The notes beneath the pieces were generated by a model. That model was given only the letters and a program-made list of their open reading frames with translations, was not told where the DNA came from and did no database searches. DNA of 64,000 nt from contig JADJTO010000002.1 in NCBI GenBank assembly GCA_016711105.1, positions 310,001 through 374,000 of the forward strand. The letters are read 5' to 3'. The position numbers were made by a program, and so were the translations under genes. Origin of the DNA: Micropruina sp. Lineage in GTDB: Bacteria > Actinomycetota > Actinomycetes > Propionibacteriales > Propionibacteriaceae. Positions 54,908 through 63,833 of the stretch are shown piece after piece (the stretch's first letter is position 1; each line of letters begins with the position of its first letter).

Positions 54908-55318
54908 ACAGAGCTCCAACGCCCGCGCCAGATCGGCCCGCACAGCGTCCGGTGCGATCAAGCCGAGTAGCGGCGGCACCGGTGCCAGCCACCAGGGGGC
55001 CCGGAAGCCGACCAAGGCGGTGATCCGGGTTCCGTCAACGTGCTCGTCGAACGCGAGTTCGAGGTCGGCGACAAAGCCGCGCCAGGTGCCACGTTCGACC
55101 CACCGGTAGGGCCGTTGATGGGCGGTGACCACCAACTCCGCCCGCAGGCCAACCTTGGTCAGATCGACCCAGGACGAGCCCTCCTCACCGTCGCCGACAA
55201 CGTCGATGACGGTGGCCAGGCTCGACTGCCACGCCGGACGGTTCGCGGGGTTACTCAGGTAGTCGAAGACCACCTCAGCGGGCAGCCGCGTCCCCACCAT
55301 GACCGAGAAAGTCGTCAC
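54890..55318 (-). CDS. SRPBCC family protein
   Basis: 142 residues from a GTG. The START-like fold is suggested by the opening VGTRLPAEVVFDYLSNPANRPAWQ and WRGFVADLELAFDEHVDGTR. Ligand unknown. Overlaps the 3' end of the convergent HAD gene by 18 bp and follows the glutaredoxin-like gene by 13 bp. Confidence 0.85.
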   Translation of the reverse strand: MTTFSVMVGTRLPAEVVFDYLSNPANRPAWQSSLATVIDVVGDGEEGSSWVDLTKVGLRAELVVTAHQRPYRWVERGTWRGFVADLELAFDEHVDGTRITALVGFRAPWWLAPVPPLLGLIAPDAVRADLARALELCSAQQR

Positions 55319-55331
55319 CGAAACCCCTGTC

Positions 55332-55583
55332 TCAAGCGGTCAGCGCCGCCCGGAGGGCGACGGTGTCGACGAACCAGCGGGCATGGTGAACGCCGTCCAC
55401 GAAGGTGACCGGGACGTGATCGTTATGGCGTGCTCGGAGCTCGGGGTCGGCGTCCACATCGGTGAAGGCGAAACTGACCCCGAGCTCGGCACACAGCTCA
55501 GCAACAAGAACCTTGGCTTCGTCGCAGAGGTGGCATCCGTCACGGACGAACACCACCACGCGGGGATCCACGAGCGGATCCAC
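55332..55583 (-). CDS. Glutaredoxin-like (DUF836) protein
   Basis: 83 residues with thioredoxin-like fold: VVVFVRDGCHLCDEAKVLV carries the CHLC redox motif and VPVTFVDG the cis-proline. Usual length for this group. Thiol-disulfide exchange, possibly with mycothiol since the organism appears to use it (inference). Six bp downstream of the bS22 gene. Confidence 0.9.
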   Translation of the reverse strand: MDPLVDPRVVVFVRDGCHLCDEAKVLVAELCAELGVSFAFTDVDADPELRARHNDHVPVTFVDGVHHARWFVDTVALRAALTA

Positions 55584-55589
55584 CGAGGT

Positions 55590-55691
55590 TTACTTGCCGG
55601 CGCGGCGACGCTGAATGCGCGTCTTCTTGAGCAGCTTGCGGTGCTTCTTCTTCGCCATCCGCTTGCGGCGCTTCTTGATGACCGAACCCAC
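55590..55691 (-). CDS. Small ribosomal protein bS22 (AURKAIP1/COX24 domain)
   Basis: 33 residues from a GTG, highly basic: GSVIKKRRKRMAKKKHRKLL then KKTRIQRRRAGK. This is the near-invariant actinobacterial mini-protein (Mycobacterium Rv0500B) identified in the 30S subunit as bS22. It is too short for common ORF cut-offs. The order proC, HTH gene, bS22 on one strand matches Mycobacterium Rv0500, Rv0500A, Rv0500B. Confidence 0.95.
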   Translation of the reverse strand: MGSVIKKRRKRMAKKKHRKLLKKTRIQRRRAGK

Positions 55692-55840
55692 TGGCAGACC
55701 TCTCCATGTCGGCCCAAACGCGGGCCGAGTTCCTATGTAGCGCTATCCGGATCGGGACGACCCGGCCGAAACGGCTGGACAACAGCCCAGCCAAGCTCGC
55801 AAAGCTTACCGATTGGGCTGGCGAGGGGGGAAATCGGCGC

Positions 55841-56056
55841 TCAACCCACGTCGAAGTAGGAGTCGCGGAGGTAGGCCTCCACGGCATGCTGCGGAACCCG
55901 GAAGTTCCTCCCGAACCGGGACGCCTCCAGCTCACCGGAGTGGATCAGCCGATACACCGACATCTTCGAGACCCGCATCATCGCGGCCACCTCAGACACC
56001 TTGAGGAAGGCGACTCCGCTCAACGGAGTCACTCCGGCGGGCTGGTCATCAGTCAT
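55841..56056 (-). CDS. Helix-turn-helix protein, Rv0500A-like (excisionase/BldC type)
   Basis: 71 residues from the ATG at 56054-56056 (MTDDQPAGVTP); a GTG at 56062 is an alternative. MerR-like winged helix: FLKVSEVAAMMRVSKMSVYR, then LIHSGELEASRFGRNFRVPQ and the tail YLRDSYFDVG, nearly identical in layout to Rv0500A. It probably binds DNA; targets unknown. Lies between proC and bS22. Confidence 0.92.
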   Translation of the reverse strand: MTDDQPAGVTPLSGVAFLKVSEVAAMMRVSKMSVYRLIHSGELEASRFGRNFRVPQHAVEAYLRDSYFDVG

Positions 56057-56246
56057 CGGCACATCACTTTCCAGGAGCCCAGACGGCTGGCTCGCCGGCG
56101 GTGGATCAGCACAGATTAGCCGCCAGGACGCGCGGCGCGAAGACCCCACAGGGGAATCGACGTTAATCCAGATCGGTGGTATCAGGAGCGCGACTCGGCG
56201 ACTCCTCTTCCTGAAAACGCCCCCCGTAACCCTGAGGAGACCGCCC

Positions 56247-56351
56247 ATGCGCCGACTGATCGGAGCCCTCGCTTTAGCGATCGGCCTGGCGATGTTGACC
56301 CCACCGGGTGCCGCCTCGGAGCTCAGCTCCCTGCTGGGATTACTTGGCTGA
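56247..56351 (+). CDS. Candidate 34-residue secreted peptide
   Basis: A short ORF with GAGGAG 7 nt before its ATG. Residues 1-23 look like a signal peptide (MRRLIGALALAIGLAMLTPP, then GAAS), leaving a hydrophobic tail ELSSLLGLLG. It lies on the opposite strand between the HTH gene and proC and overlaps the proC 3' end by 12 bp. No family recognised. The good ribosome binding site and coherent signal sequence favour a real gene, but length makes chance possible. Confidence 0.4.
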   Translation: MRRLIGALALAIGLAMLTPPGAASELSSLLGLLG

Positions 56352-57144
56352 CTCAGCCAGCGCCCGACTGCGATCCCGAGCCGCCTCCATGGCGGTGATG
56401 AACGCTGCCTTGACCCGGTGATCCTCCAGCTGCCGCAGCGCGGCGGCGGTGGTGCCGCCCGTGACGTCACCTGCTCGCGGAGCACGGTGGGGTGCACGCC
56501 TGATTCACGCAGCAGCTTGGCCGAGCCATACATGGTCTGCACCACCAGCAGCGTCGCGGTGTCCCGCGGCAACCCGAGCAGCACGCCGGCATCGATCATG
56601 GCTTCCACAACGAAGAAGAGATAGGCCGGACCAGAGCCGGAGATCGCGGTGACCGCGTCCTGGTAGCGCTCCGGCACGGTGATCACTTGCCCGAGGGCAC
56701 TGAGCAGTTCGGTGGCGTGTTCCAGGTCCGCGGTGGACGCGCTGGCGCCAGCCGAAATCGCGGCCATCCCCTCGCCGATCAGGGCCGGCGTGTTCGGCAT
56801 CACCCGGACGACTGCCGTCCGGGGGGAAGGTGCCCCTCGATCTGGGCGGTGGAGATACCGGCGCAGAGGGAAACCACCAGCGCCCCTGGGCGGAGCACCG
56901 CGGCGATCTCGGGCAGCACCTCGCTCACGTCTTGCGGCTTGACCACCAAGACGACGGTGTCGGCCACAGCGGCAGCCTCCGCGTTGGTGCCGGTGGCAAC
57001 CCCGTGCGCCTGCTCCATTTCGGCGCGGCGGAAGGGGCGGCGATCGGCAGCGATCACGTCCGAAGCCGGCCAGCCGGCCTTGAGTAGGCCGCTGACCAGC
57101 GCTTCTCCCATCACCCCGGCGCCGATGACGGCCAGTTTCGTCAT
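56340..57144 (-). CDS. proC: Pyrroline-5-carboxylate reductase (two frameshifts as read)
   Basis: About 267 residues. The last step of proline synthesis. NADPH-binding start KLAVIGAGVMGEALVSGLL; after a frameshift at about 56818-56826 it continues VRVMPNTPALIGEGM, then AISGSGPAYLFFVVEAMID; after a second break at about 56458-56462 it ends with GGTTAALRQLEDHRVKAAF and a stop at 56340-56342. Its ATG overlaps the asd stop by 4 bp. Both repairs restore conserved blocks. Confidence 0.92.
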
Positions 57145-58162
57145 CGCTTCGCCACGAGTTCGGCCACCTGGATCGCGTTCAGGGCAGCTCCCTTGCGCAG
57201 GTTGTCGCAGGAGATGAACATGACCAGGCCACGCCCACCCGGCACCGACTGGTCAGCCCGAATCCGTCCGACGAAGGAGGCGTCCTGACCCGCAGCCTCA
57301 CGCGGGTTCGGCAGATCGGTGACCACGACCCCCTGGGCGGTGGACAGGATCGCCCGGGCTCGGCTGGGGCTGATCTCTTCGGCGAACTCGGCATGCACGG
57401 CCAACGAGTGACCGCTGAACACGGGCACCCGGACGCACGTCCCGGCTACCGCCAACTCGGGCAGGTGCAGGATCTTGCGCGACTCATGGCGCAGCTTCTG
57501 CTCCTCGTCGGTTTCACCGGTGCCGTCGTCCTGCACCGAACCAGCCACGGCGATCACGTTGAACGCGATCGGCTTCAGGTAGGGGGCCGGGTCTCCGGCC
57601 GGAATCGCTGCGCCGTCGATAGCAAGCGGGGTGGGATCGGCGATCGCCGCGGTCTGCGCGGCCAGCGCCTCCACCCCGATCACGCCGGTACCCGAGACTG
57701 CTTGATAGGTGGCGACGACCAGGCGCTGCAAACCGGCCGCATCGTGCAAAGGCTTCAGCACCGGCATCGCTGCCATGGTGGTGCAGTTGGGGTTGGCGAT
57801 GATCCCCTTGGGCGGGTTGACCGCGTCCTGGGGATTGACCTCGCTGACCACCAGCGGCACGTCCGGGTCCTTGCGCCAGGCTGAGGAGTTGTCGATCACG
57901 ATCGCCCCGGCCGCGGCGACCTTCGGGGCGTAGGCGCGCGACATGGTGGCGCCGGCGGAGAAGATGGCCAGGTCGAGCCGGAGAAATCAGCCGTGGCCGT
58001 GTCCTCGACGACGATCTCGGCACCCTTCCACGGCAACGTCTTACCCGCCGAACGAGCCGAGGAGAAGAACCGGATCTCCTCCACCGGGAAGTCACGTTCA
58101 GCCAGCAACGTCCGCATTACGCCACCGACCTGGCCGGTGGCCCCAAAGACTCCAACACGCAT
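57141..58162 (-). CDS. asd: Aspartate-semialdehyde dehydrogenase (one frameshift as read)
   Basis: About 340 residues from the ATG at 58160-58162 (MRVGVFGATGQVGGVM). Cofactor motif GATGQVGG; catalytic Cys in GIIANPNCTTMAAMPVL; DFSG and LDLAIFSAGATMSRA are rejoined by one base at about 57976-57980. Makes aspartate semialdehyde for lysine/DAP, threonine and methionine. Coupled to proC by a 4-bp overlap, an unusual partner. Confidence 0.93.
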
Positions 58163-58220
58163 GAGGGTCAGCCTAGCCCGCCACACCCCCTGCCACCCCT
58201 CCCCCGCGCTCCGAGGGAGG

Positions 58221-58955
58221 TCAGAACCAGTCGGTGTAGGGCGCCACCAGTGCGTAGCCGATGAAGGCGACCAGGTCGAGCACGATGTGGGCCGCCACCA
58301 GGGGCCCCACCCGCTTGTACCGCAGGTAGAGCCAGCCGAAGATCAGGCCCATGGCCAGGTTTCCGACGAAACCCCCGAAGCCCTGATACAGGTGATAGGT
58401 GCCGCGAAGCAGCGCGCTGCCCAGAAGCACCGCGGCGGGCAGCCAGCCCGCCTGACGCATTCGGGTGAACCAGAAGCCGACGATGATCACCTCTTCGAGC
58501 ACCCCGTTCATCACCGCCAATCCGATCAGGACGGGGATCGTCCACCACTCAGCGCCCAAGTTCGCTGGCTGAACATTTGTGTTCAACCCCAGCTGCCGCG
58601 CACCGAAGTACAGCGCCAGCCCGGGCAGCCCAATACCGGCCGCGATGGCGAGCCCAACAACGGCGTCGCGACCAGGACGCGTCCAATCCAGACCGATCTG
58701 CCCCCGGTCGAAGCTGAGCCGCAGCAGGTACAGCGCCAACAGGGCGGGCACCAGGGGAAAGACGATCCCGGCCAGCTGATACGACAGATCCAACCAGGGC
58801 CGATCGGGGGTGACCGAGGAGTTCATGGTGGTGGTTTGCTGCGACAGCGGAACCGGCCGGGTCAGCTTCTCGGCGAGGCTGAGCACCGAGTAGACCGCGG
58901 ATTGACCCAGGGAGAGTCCGAGCACGAGCAGGACCTCAACCCCGGGGCGGACCAC
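58221..58955 (-). CDS. CPBP family intramembrane metalloprotease
   Basis: 244 residues, about seven membrane helices. The CPBP (Abi) motifs are the diglutamate in NGVLEEVIIVGFWFTRM, the His in TYHLYQGFGGFVGNLAMG and a third His in GPLVAAHIVLDLVAF. Members are Rce1-like membrane proteases, some giving bacteriocin self-immunity; no bacteriocin gene is seen here. The gene starts 20 bp after the isomerase-like gene stop. Confidence 0.9.
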   Translation of the reverse strand: MVRPGVEVLLVLGLSLGQSAVYSVLSLAEKLTRPVPLSQQTTTMNSSVTPDRPWLDLSYQLAGIVFPLVPALLALYLLRLSFDRGQIGLDWTRPGRDAVVGLAIAAGIGLPGLALYFGARQLGLNTNVQPANLGAEWWTIPVLIGLAVMNGVLEEVIIVGFWFTRMRQAGWLPAAVLLGSALLRGTYHLYQGFGGFVGNLAMGLIFGWLYLRYKRVGPLVAAHIVLDLVAFIGYALVAPYTDWF

Positions 58956-58975
58956 CGGTGGGGTCAGGGGCGAGT

Positions 58976-59781
58976 TCAGACACCGACGGGGTGGGCCAGA
59001 TGGGTACGAGTGAAGCCGAGCGCGCCCTGGAGGGCCGCCTCCCGGGCGGCTCGGGTTTCGGCGTTGCTGGTGTTCACTTCCAGGACGATGTGCCCTCGGT
59101 AGCCGTTTCGGGCCAACTCCTGGAGGACCTCGCCGGCTGCCTGGTCACCCTGGCCGGGCAGGAGGTGCTCGTCTTTGGCCAGACCGGTGCCATCGGTCAG
59201 ATGGACGTGACCGAGTCGCTCCTCCCAACGTCGCACGTAGTCAAGAGCCTGTTTGCGAGCCGTGGAGGCGTGCGACAGGTCGAGGTGAGGTGGTCGTAAT
59301 CAAGATCGGACGGATCCCATCCGGGTGCGTAGGCGCGCAACTCCGTGCCACCCGGAGTGCGCCAGGGGTACATGTTCTCCACCGAAAAAGTGATTCCGGT
59401 GCTCTCGGTCAGGCGCCGGACGCCGGCGATGAAGCTCGCCGCGTAGCCGCGCTGCCACCGAAACGGGGGGTGCACCACGACCAGATCGGCCCCCAGTTGG
59501 TGGGCCGCCTTGGCCGAGCGTTCCAACTTTTCCCACGGATCTGTGCCCCAGACCCGTTGGGTGACCAGGAGGCAGGGCGAGTGCACCGACACCACCGGCA
59601 CCTCGAAGTAGTCGCGCAGGCGCTCCACGGCATCCACATCGGCCGACAGCGGGTCCAGGCCCACCATCAGCTCCACGCCGTCGAAGCCCAGTCGGTTGGC
59701 AACCTCGAAGGCCACGGCGCTCGACTCCGGGTAGACCGAGGACGTCGAGAGCGCGACCTTGGGCCTCGCCGATGCTGTCAT
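58976..59781 (-). CDS. Sugar phosphate isomerase/epimerase-like TIM barrel (one frameshift as read)
   Basis: About 268 residues. The xylose-isomerase-like barrel has FDGVELMVGLDPLSADVD, VVSVHSPCLLV, DLVVVHPPFRWQRGYA and FSVENMYPWRT with metal-ligand candidates His and Glu. The frame is lost at about 59284-59288; repair gives LDLSHASTARKQALDYVRRW, then GHVHLTDGTGLAKDEHLLPG and the strand IVLEVNTSNA. Substrate unknown. Confidence 0.85.
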
Positions 59782-59938
59782 CGGGCCAGTCTAGGTCGCC
59801 CTGCCAGCCGCCCGGTCTCCACCAAAACCACCTGCCCCGGAAAGTGGTTCGCCAGCGAACGGAATTCCTCAGCGCCCACGATTCAGATGATCCGGACTCG
59901 ATTCGCTTCACAGGCACCATCTGGACACAATGGGCCCT

Positions 59939-60574
59939 ATGCATGTTGACCATCTGACCTTTGCGGCAGGTCCAGCTGGTCTCAAGGCTGAGGTGCAGCG
60001 CCTTGAGGATCTTCTGGGAGCCAAGTTCCGTGACGGTGGCTTCCACCCCCGCTTCGGCACCCGAAACAATATTCGTCCGCTCGCCGACGACCGCTACCTC
60101 GAAGTGGTCGAGGTGCTCGAGCATCCGGCCGCTGACAAGGCCCCCTTCGGCCAGGCCGTCCGGGCCCGCTCCGAAATGGGCGGCGGCTGGCTCGGCTGGG
60201 TGATCTCGGTGGACGACCTGTCACCCTTCGAGCAGCGCCTGGATCGGGAATCGGTTCGTGGTTCGCGGATGATTCCAGACGGGCGCCTGTTGGAGTGGGA
60301 GCAGATCGGGATCAAAGGCCTGATCTCCGACCCCCAGCTCCCGTATTTCCTCAAGTGGGTGAGCGAACCGTCGGTCCGTCCGAGCGCGCTTGAAGGCACG
60401 CTGACCCTGACCGAGATCGAGATCGCCGGAAGTCGGCAGCGGGTCGAGGATTGGCTGGGCGCGAAGGTGTGTGACACCTTCGACGGCGTCAACATGCGCT
60501 TCACCGCGCAGAACGGCCAGCCGGGCATCGACGCGGCCACCTTCCAGACCCCGAAGGGTCTCGTCCGGATCTGA
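59939..60574 (+). CDS. Glyoxalase-like (VOC) domain protein
   Basis: 211 residues from MHVDHLTFAAGPAGLKAEV. The glyoxalase-like domain (PF13468 type) is shown by the early histidine in VDHLTFA, the NNIRPLADDRYLEVVEVLEH strand and the EWEQIGIKG segment. Whether it is an enzyme or a binding protein cannot be said. It stands alone, 52 bp before radA. Confidence 0.8.
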   Translation: MHVDHLTFAAGPAGLKAEVQRLEDLLGAKFRDGGFHPRFGTRNNIRPLADDRYLEVVEVLEHPAADKAPFGQAVRARSEMGGGWLGWVISVDDLSPFEQRLDRESVRGSRMIPDGRLLEWEQIGIKGLISDPQLPYFLKWVSEPSVRPSALEGTLTLTEIEIAGSRQRVEDWLGAKVCDTFDGVNMRFTAQNGQPGIDAATFQTPKGLVRI

Positions 60575-60625
60575 TCGGGTCCGCTCGCGCCGGTTTTGTC
60601 GGCGAGCGCCGCTAGCGTTCGCGGT

Positions 60626-62016
60626 ATGGCTAAACCAACGGGATTCAGTTACCGCTGCACCGAATGCGGTTGGACGACCGTCCGCTGGGTCGGGCGGTGT
60701 GGCGAATGTCAAACCTGGGGGCAGCGTGGAGGCCACTCACGCCCTGCCTCAGACGGCTGCTCGGCCGACCGCACCCACGGCGACAGCCCTTCCGATCACG
60801 GAGGTGAGCGCTGCCGGGGCAGCCGCCGTCCCTTCGGGAATCGCCGAACTGGATCGGGTGTTGGGCACCGGGCTGGTCCCCGGAGCGGTCCTGCTGTTGG
60901 CCGGCGAGCCGGGCGTCGGCAAATCGACCCTGCTGCTGGAAGTCGCCAGCCGCTGGGCGCGAACCAGCCGCAAGACCCTCTACATCTCCGCCGAGGAGGC
61001 CGCTTCCCAGGTGCGCCTGCGCGCCGACCGGACAGCTCGCTGGCCCCACCTTGTACCTCGCCGCGGAAACCGACCTCGGGGCCGTGCTGGCGCACATCGA
61101 GCAACTCTCGCCCGAACTTCTGGTGCTTGACTCGATCCAGACTGTGGCTGCCGGGGGCACCGATGGGGTTACCGGCGGAGTCAGCCAGGTTCGCGAGGTG
61201 ACCTCCGCTCTGGTTCGAGTGGCTAAGCGCCGCGGCATGGCCGTGGTGCTGGTCGGGCATGTCACCAAGGACGGGGCCGTGGCCGGCCCGCGCACCCTGG
61301 AACACCTGGTCGACGTGGTGTTGAACTTCGACGGCGACCGTCACAGCGGTTTTCGCACCCTCCGGGCGGCGAAGAATCGCTACGGCCCGGCCGATGAGGT
61401 GGGCTGCTTCCAGATGACCGACAAGGGCATCATCGAAGTGCCCGACCCGTCCGGCTTCTTCATCTCCGCCCGCGCGGCTCCGGTCCCTGGCACCTGCGTC
61501 ACCGTGACCATGGAGGGGCAACGTCCGCTGTTGGGTGAGATCCAGGCCCTGGTGGCGCCGAGCTCCGCGCCCGCCCCGAGGCGGGTGACCCATGGTTTGG
61601 ATTCCGGTCGGGTGTCGATGCTCCTGGCGGTGCTGCAGCGCAAGGCGGGGATCAAGTTGCACAACCGTGAGGTTTACGCGACGACCGTGGGCGGGGCCAG
61701 GGTGTCGGATCCCGCGGTCGATCTGGCCACCGCGGTGGCGATCGCCTCGGCCGCCAGCGAGGCCGCCTTCCACCGGCATGTGATCGCGCTGGGCGAGGTG
61801 GCCCTCTCCGGGGAACTGCGTGGGGTTCCGGCGTTGGAGCGACGGCTGCTCGAGGCGAAGCGGCTGGGGTTCGACTTGGCCATCGTCCCCGAGGGCAGCA
61901 CTGCCCGCGTCCGCGGGATCAAGGTGATCGAAAGCCCGTCCTTGCTTGCTGCCCTGGAGTTGTTACACCTCCGTGGAAGACCCAAACGGCACGGCGTCGA
62001 GTCCCCGGGCGGGTGA
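60626..62016 (+). CDS. radA: DNA repair protein RadA (two frameshifts as read)
   Basis: About 463 residues. N-terminal C4 zinc finger (YRCTECGWTTVRWVGRCGEC), Walker A GEPGVGKST, Walker B LLVLDSIQTV, the RadA-specific KNRYGPADEVGCF and a Lon-like C-terminal domain (GVPALERRLLEAKRLGF). Frameshifts: five G at 60717-60721 where four restore the frame after TWG, and one missing base at about 61034-61037. RadA processes recombination intermediates. Its stop overlaps the disA start by 4 bp. Confidence 0.93.
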
Positions 62017-63122
62017 CACGTATGATGACGTTCGTCCCATCCCACCACCTCATCAAGGCAGATGTGAAGGCTGATCTGGAGGAGAAACTCCGCCACTCCA
62101 ACGCCGTGATCGCGCCCGGCACGCCACTGCGCGACGGCTTGGATCGGATCGTGCACGGACGCACGGGAGCCCTGGTCGTGTTGGGCTTCAACGACACCAT
62201 CGACTCCTTGTGCACCGGGGGCTTCGCCATCGACGTCGCTTTCACCGCAACCGCACTGCGCGAACTGGCCAAGATGGACGGCGCGATCGTGCTGCACCGC
62301 AACCTGACCCGGATTCTGCGGGCCGGCGTGCAGTTGATGCCCAACGCCGCGATCTCCACCGAGGAGACCGGGACGAGGCATCGCACAGCCGACAGGGTCG
62401 CCCGCCAATCCGGCTTGCCGGTGGTGACCGTCTCCTCCTCGATGTCGACGATCGCCCTCTACGTGGACGGGCTTCGGCACTCGGTGCAGCGCCCCGAACA
62501 GTTGCTGGCGCGCTCGACCCAGGCGCTGCAGGCGCTCTCGCGCTACCGGGATCGGCTTCAGGAGGCCACGATTCGGTTGTCCGCCCTTGAGGTCCAAGAC
62601 CACGTCACGGTTGGCGACGTGGCCGGAGTGGCCCAGCGGCTGGAGATGGTGCGACGGCTGCAGCGGGAGATCGACGGCTACGTGATCGAACTGGGCGTTG
62701 AGGGACGCTTGGTTCACCTGCAGCTGCAGGAGCTCGTGGTTGGCATTGACGCCTTGGCCTGCGCCCTGGAGCGGGACTACCAGCCTGCAGGAGGCCAGTT
62801 CAGCATCGCTCCCCTGGCCGGCCTGTCCACCGATGACCTGGTGGAACCGCGGGCAGTGGCGATCAGTGCGGGTCTGGCCACGGGGGATGACCTTGATCAG
62901 CGACTCCAAGCCCGGGGGCACCGCCAGTTGGCCCAAGTAGGTCGGCTCCCGCGCGACCTGGCCGATCGGCTGATCACGCGCCTGGGTGGCCTGCAAGGAT
63001 TGTTCGGCGCCAGCACCTCCGACCTGCTGGCTGTCGAGGGCGTGGATCTGGTGATGGCACGCTCAATCCGCGAGGGGTTGGTCCGCGTCGCCGAGGCCGC
63101 TTACCGTGAGCGACTGGACTGA
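62013..63122 (+). CDS. disA: DNA integrity scanning diadenylate cyclase DisA
   Basis: 369 residues. The GTG at 62013 overlaps the radA stop (GTGA); an ATG at 62022 or 62025 would also fit. The DAC domain has Asp89 in AKMDGAIVLHRNLT and GTRHRTADR (residues 120-128), both needed for c-di-AMP synthesis. A helical spine and C-terminal HhH DNA-binding domain (LGGLQGLFGASTSDLLAVEG) follow. RadA regulates DisA activity in other species, consistent with the coupling. Confidence 0.96.
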   Translation: MTRMMTFVPSHHLIKADVKADLEEKLRHSNAVIAPGTPLRDGLDRIVHGRTGALVVLGFNDTIDSLCTGGFAIDVAFTATALRELAKMDGAIVLHRNLTRILRAGVQLMPNAAISTEETGTRHRTADRVARQSGLPVVTVSSSMSTIALYVDGLRHSVQRPEQLLARSTQALQALSRYRDRLQEATIRLSALEVQDHVTVGDVAGVAQRLEMVRRLQREIDGYVIELGVEGRLVHLQLQELVVGIDALACALERDYQPAGGQFSIAPLAGLSTDDLVEPRAVAISAGLATGDDLDQRLQARGHRQLAQVGRLPRDLADRLITRLGGLQGLFGASTSDLLAVEGVDLVMARSIREGLVRVAEAAYRERLD

Positions 63123-63125
63123 CAC

Positions 63126-63760
63126 CTACTTCTTGATCACCCAGACCAGCCTGGCTATCCCGGTCTCAAGATAAGCACCCGTGGTGACGTAGGTTCCTGC
63201 CCCCTGCCCCTTCTTGGCCCAGGGTGCACCCGGCCGAGGACCGCTTCAGGTTCCACTCCACCTTGAACTCGTGGGTGCCTTTCCGGTTTCAGGGTGAGCT
63301 TCTTCGCGGGCAGCCACTTGGCGCAGTCAGCGGTGGCGAAGATCCGATCGGTGCCCGAGGCCACGCTCAGGTTGAACGTCGCCGGGGCGATGTCGAGAAC
63401 GCACGCCACGTCGGTGCTGTTGGTGGCGGTCACCGTGAACACCTGTTTGGCTCCGACTTTGACCGACCGGAAGCCGGCCACGGTCAGCGCCGTGGAGAGG
63501 GGGTCGCAGGCAATCGGCCCGGTGGGCGTGGCAACCGGTGCCTCCGAGACGGACGTGGACGGGCTTGGCGCCGGAGCTGGTGCAGACGCGGTCAAGGAAG
63601 GTGGGCTGGCGGCAGCGACCGGGACCGCGGTGGTGCCCTTCGGACTCACCATCCAGATCAGGCCGAGCAGCACGATGATCGCGCCGCCCACCACGATTGA
63701 CCGTCGGATCCAGTAGGTGGCCGCACTTTCGGGACCGACCGGGTTCAGCAATGCACCCAT
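63126..63760 (-). CDS. Rv3587c-like membrane-anchored protein (two frameshifts as read)
   Basis: About 211 residues. A short cytoplasmic N-terminus and membrane helix (SIVVGGAIIVLLGLIWMV) lead to a Pro/Ala/Ser linker and an extracytoplasmic beta domain with four cysteines (IACDPL, VACVLDI, ADCAKW, AGCTLG). Frame breaks at about 63278-63283 and 63214-63218; repaired, the end reads GAGTYVTTGAYLETGIARLV then WVIKK and a stop at 63126-63128. Position between disA and mutY matches the Mycobacterium Rv3587c neighbourhood. Function unknown. Confidence 0.75.
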
Positions 63761-63833
63761 GGGGTCAGGCTAGGTAGTCGGCCGTCCGATCTGAGGACAC
63801 CACGCCGCAGGCAGCGGTGGGTAGGGTGGCTCG

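Noticed and set aside
58221..58955. Possible bacteriocin immunity locus around the CPBP protease
   Set aside because: No precursor peptide with a double-glycine leader, no processing ABC transporter and no modification enzyme is nearby.
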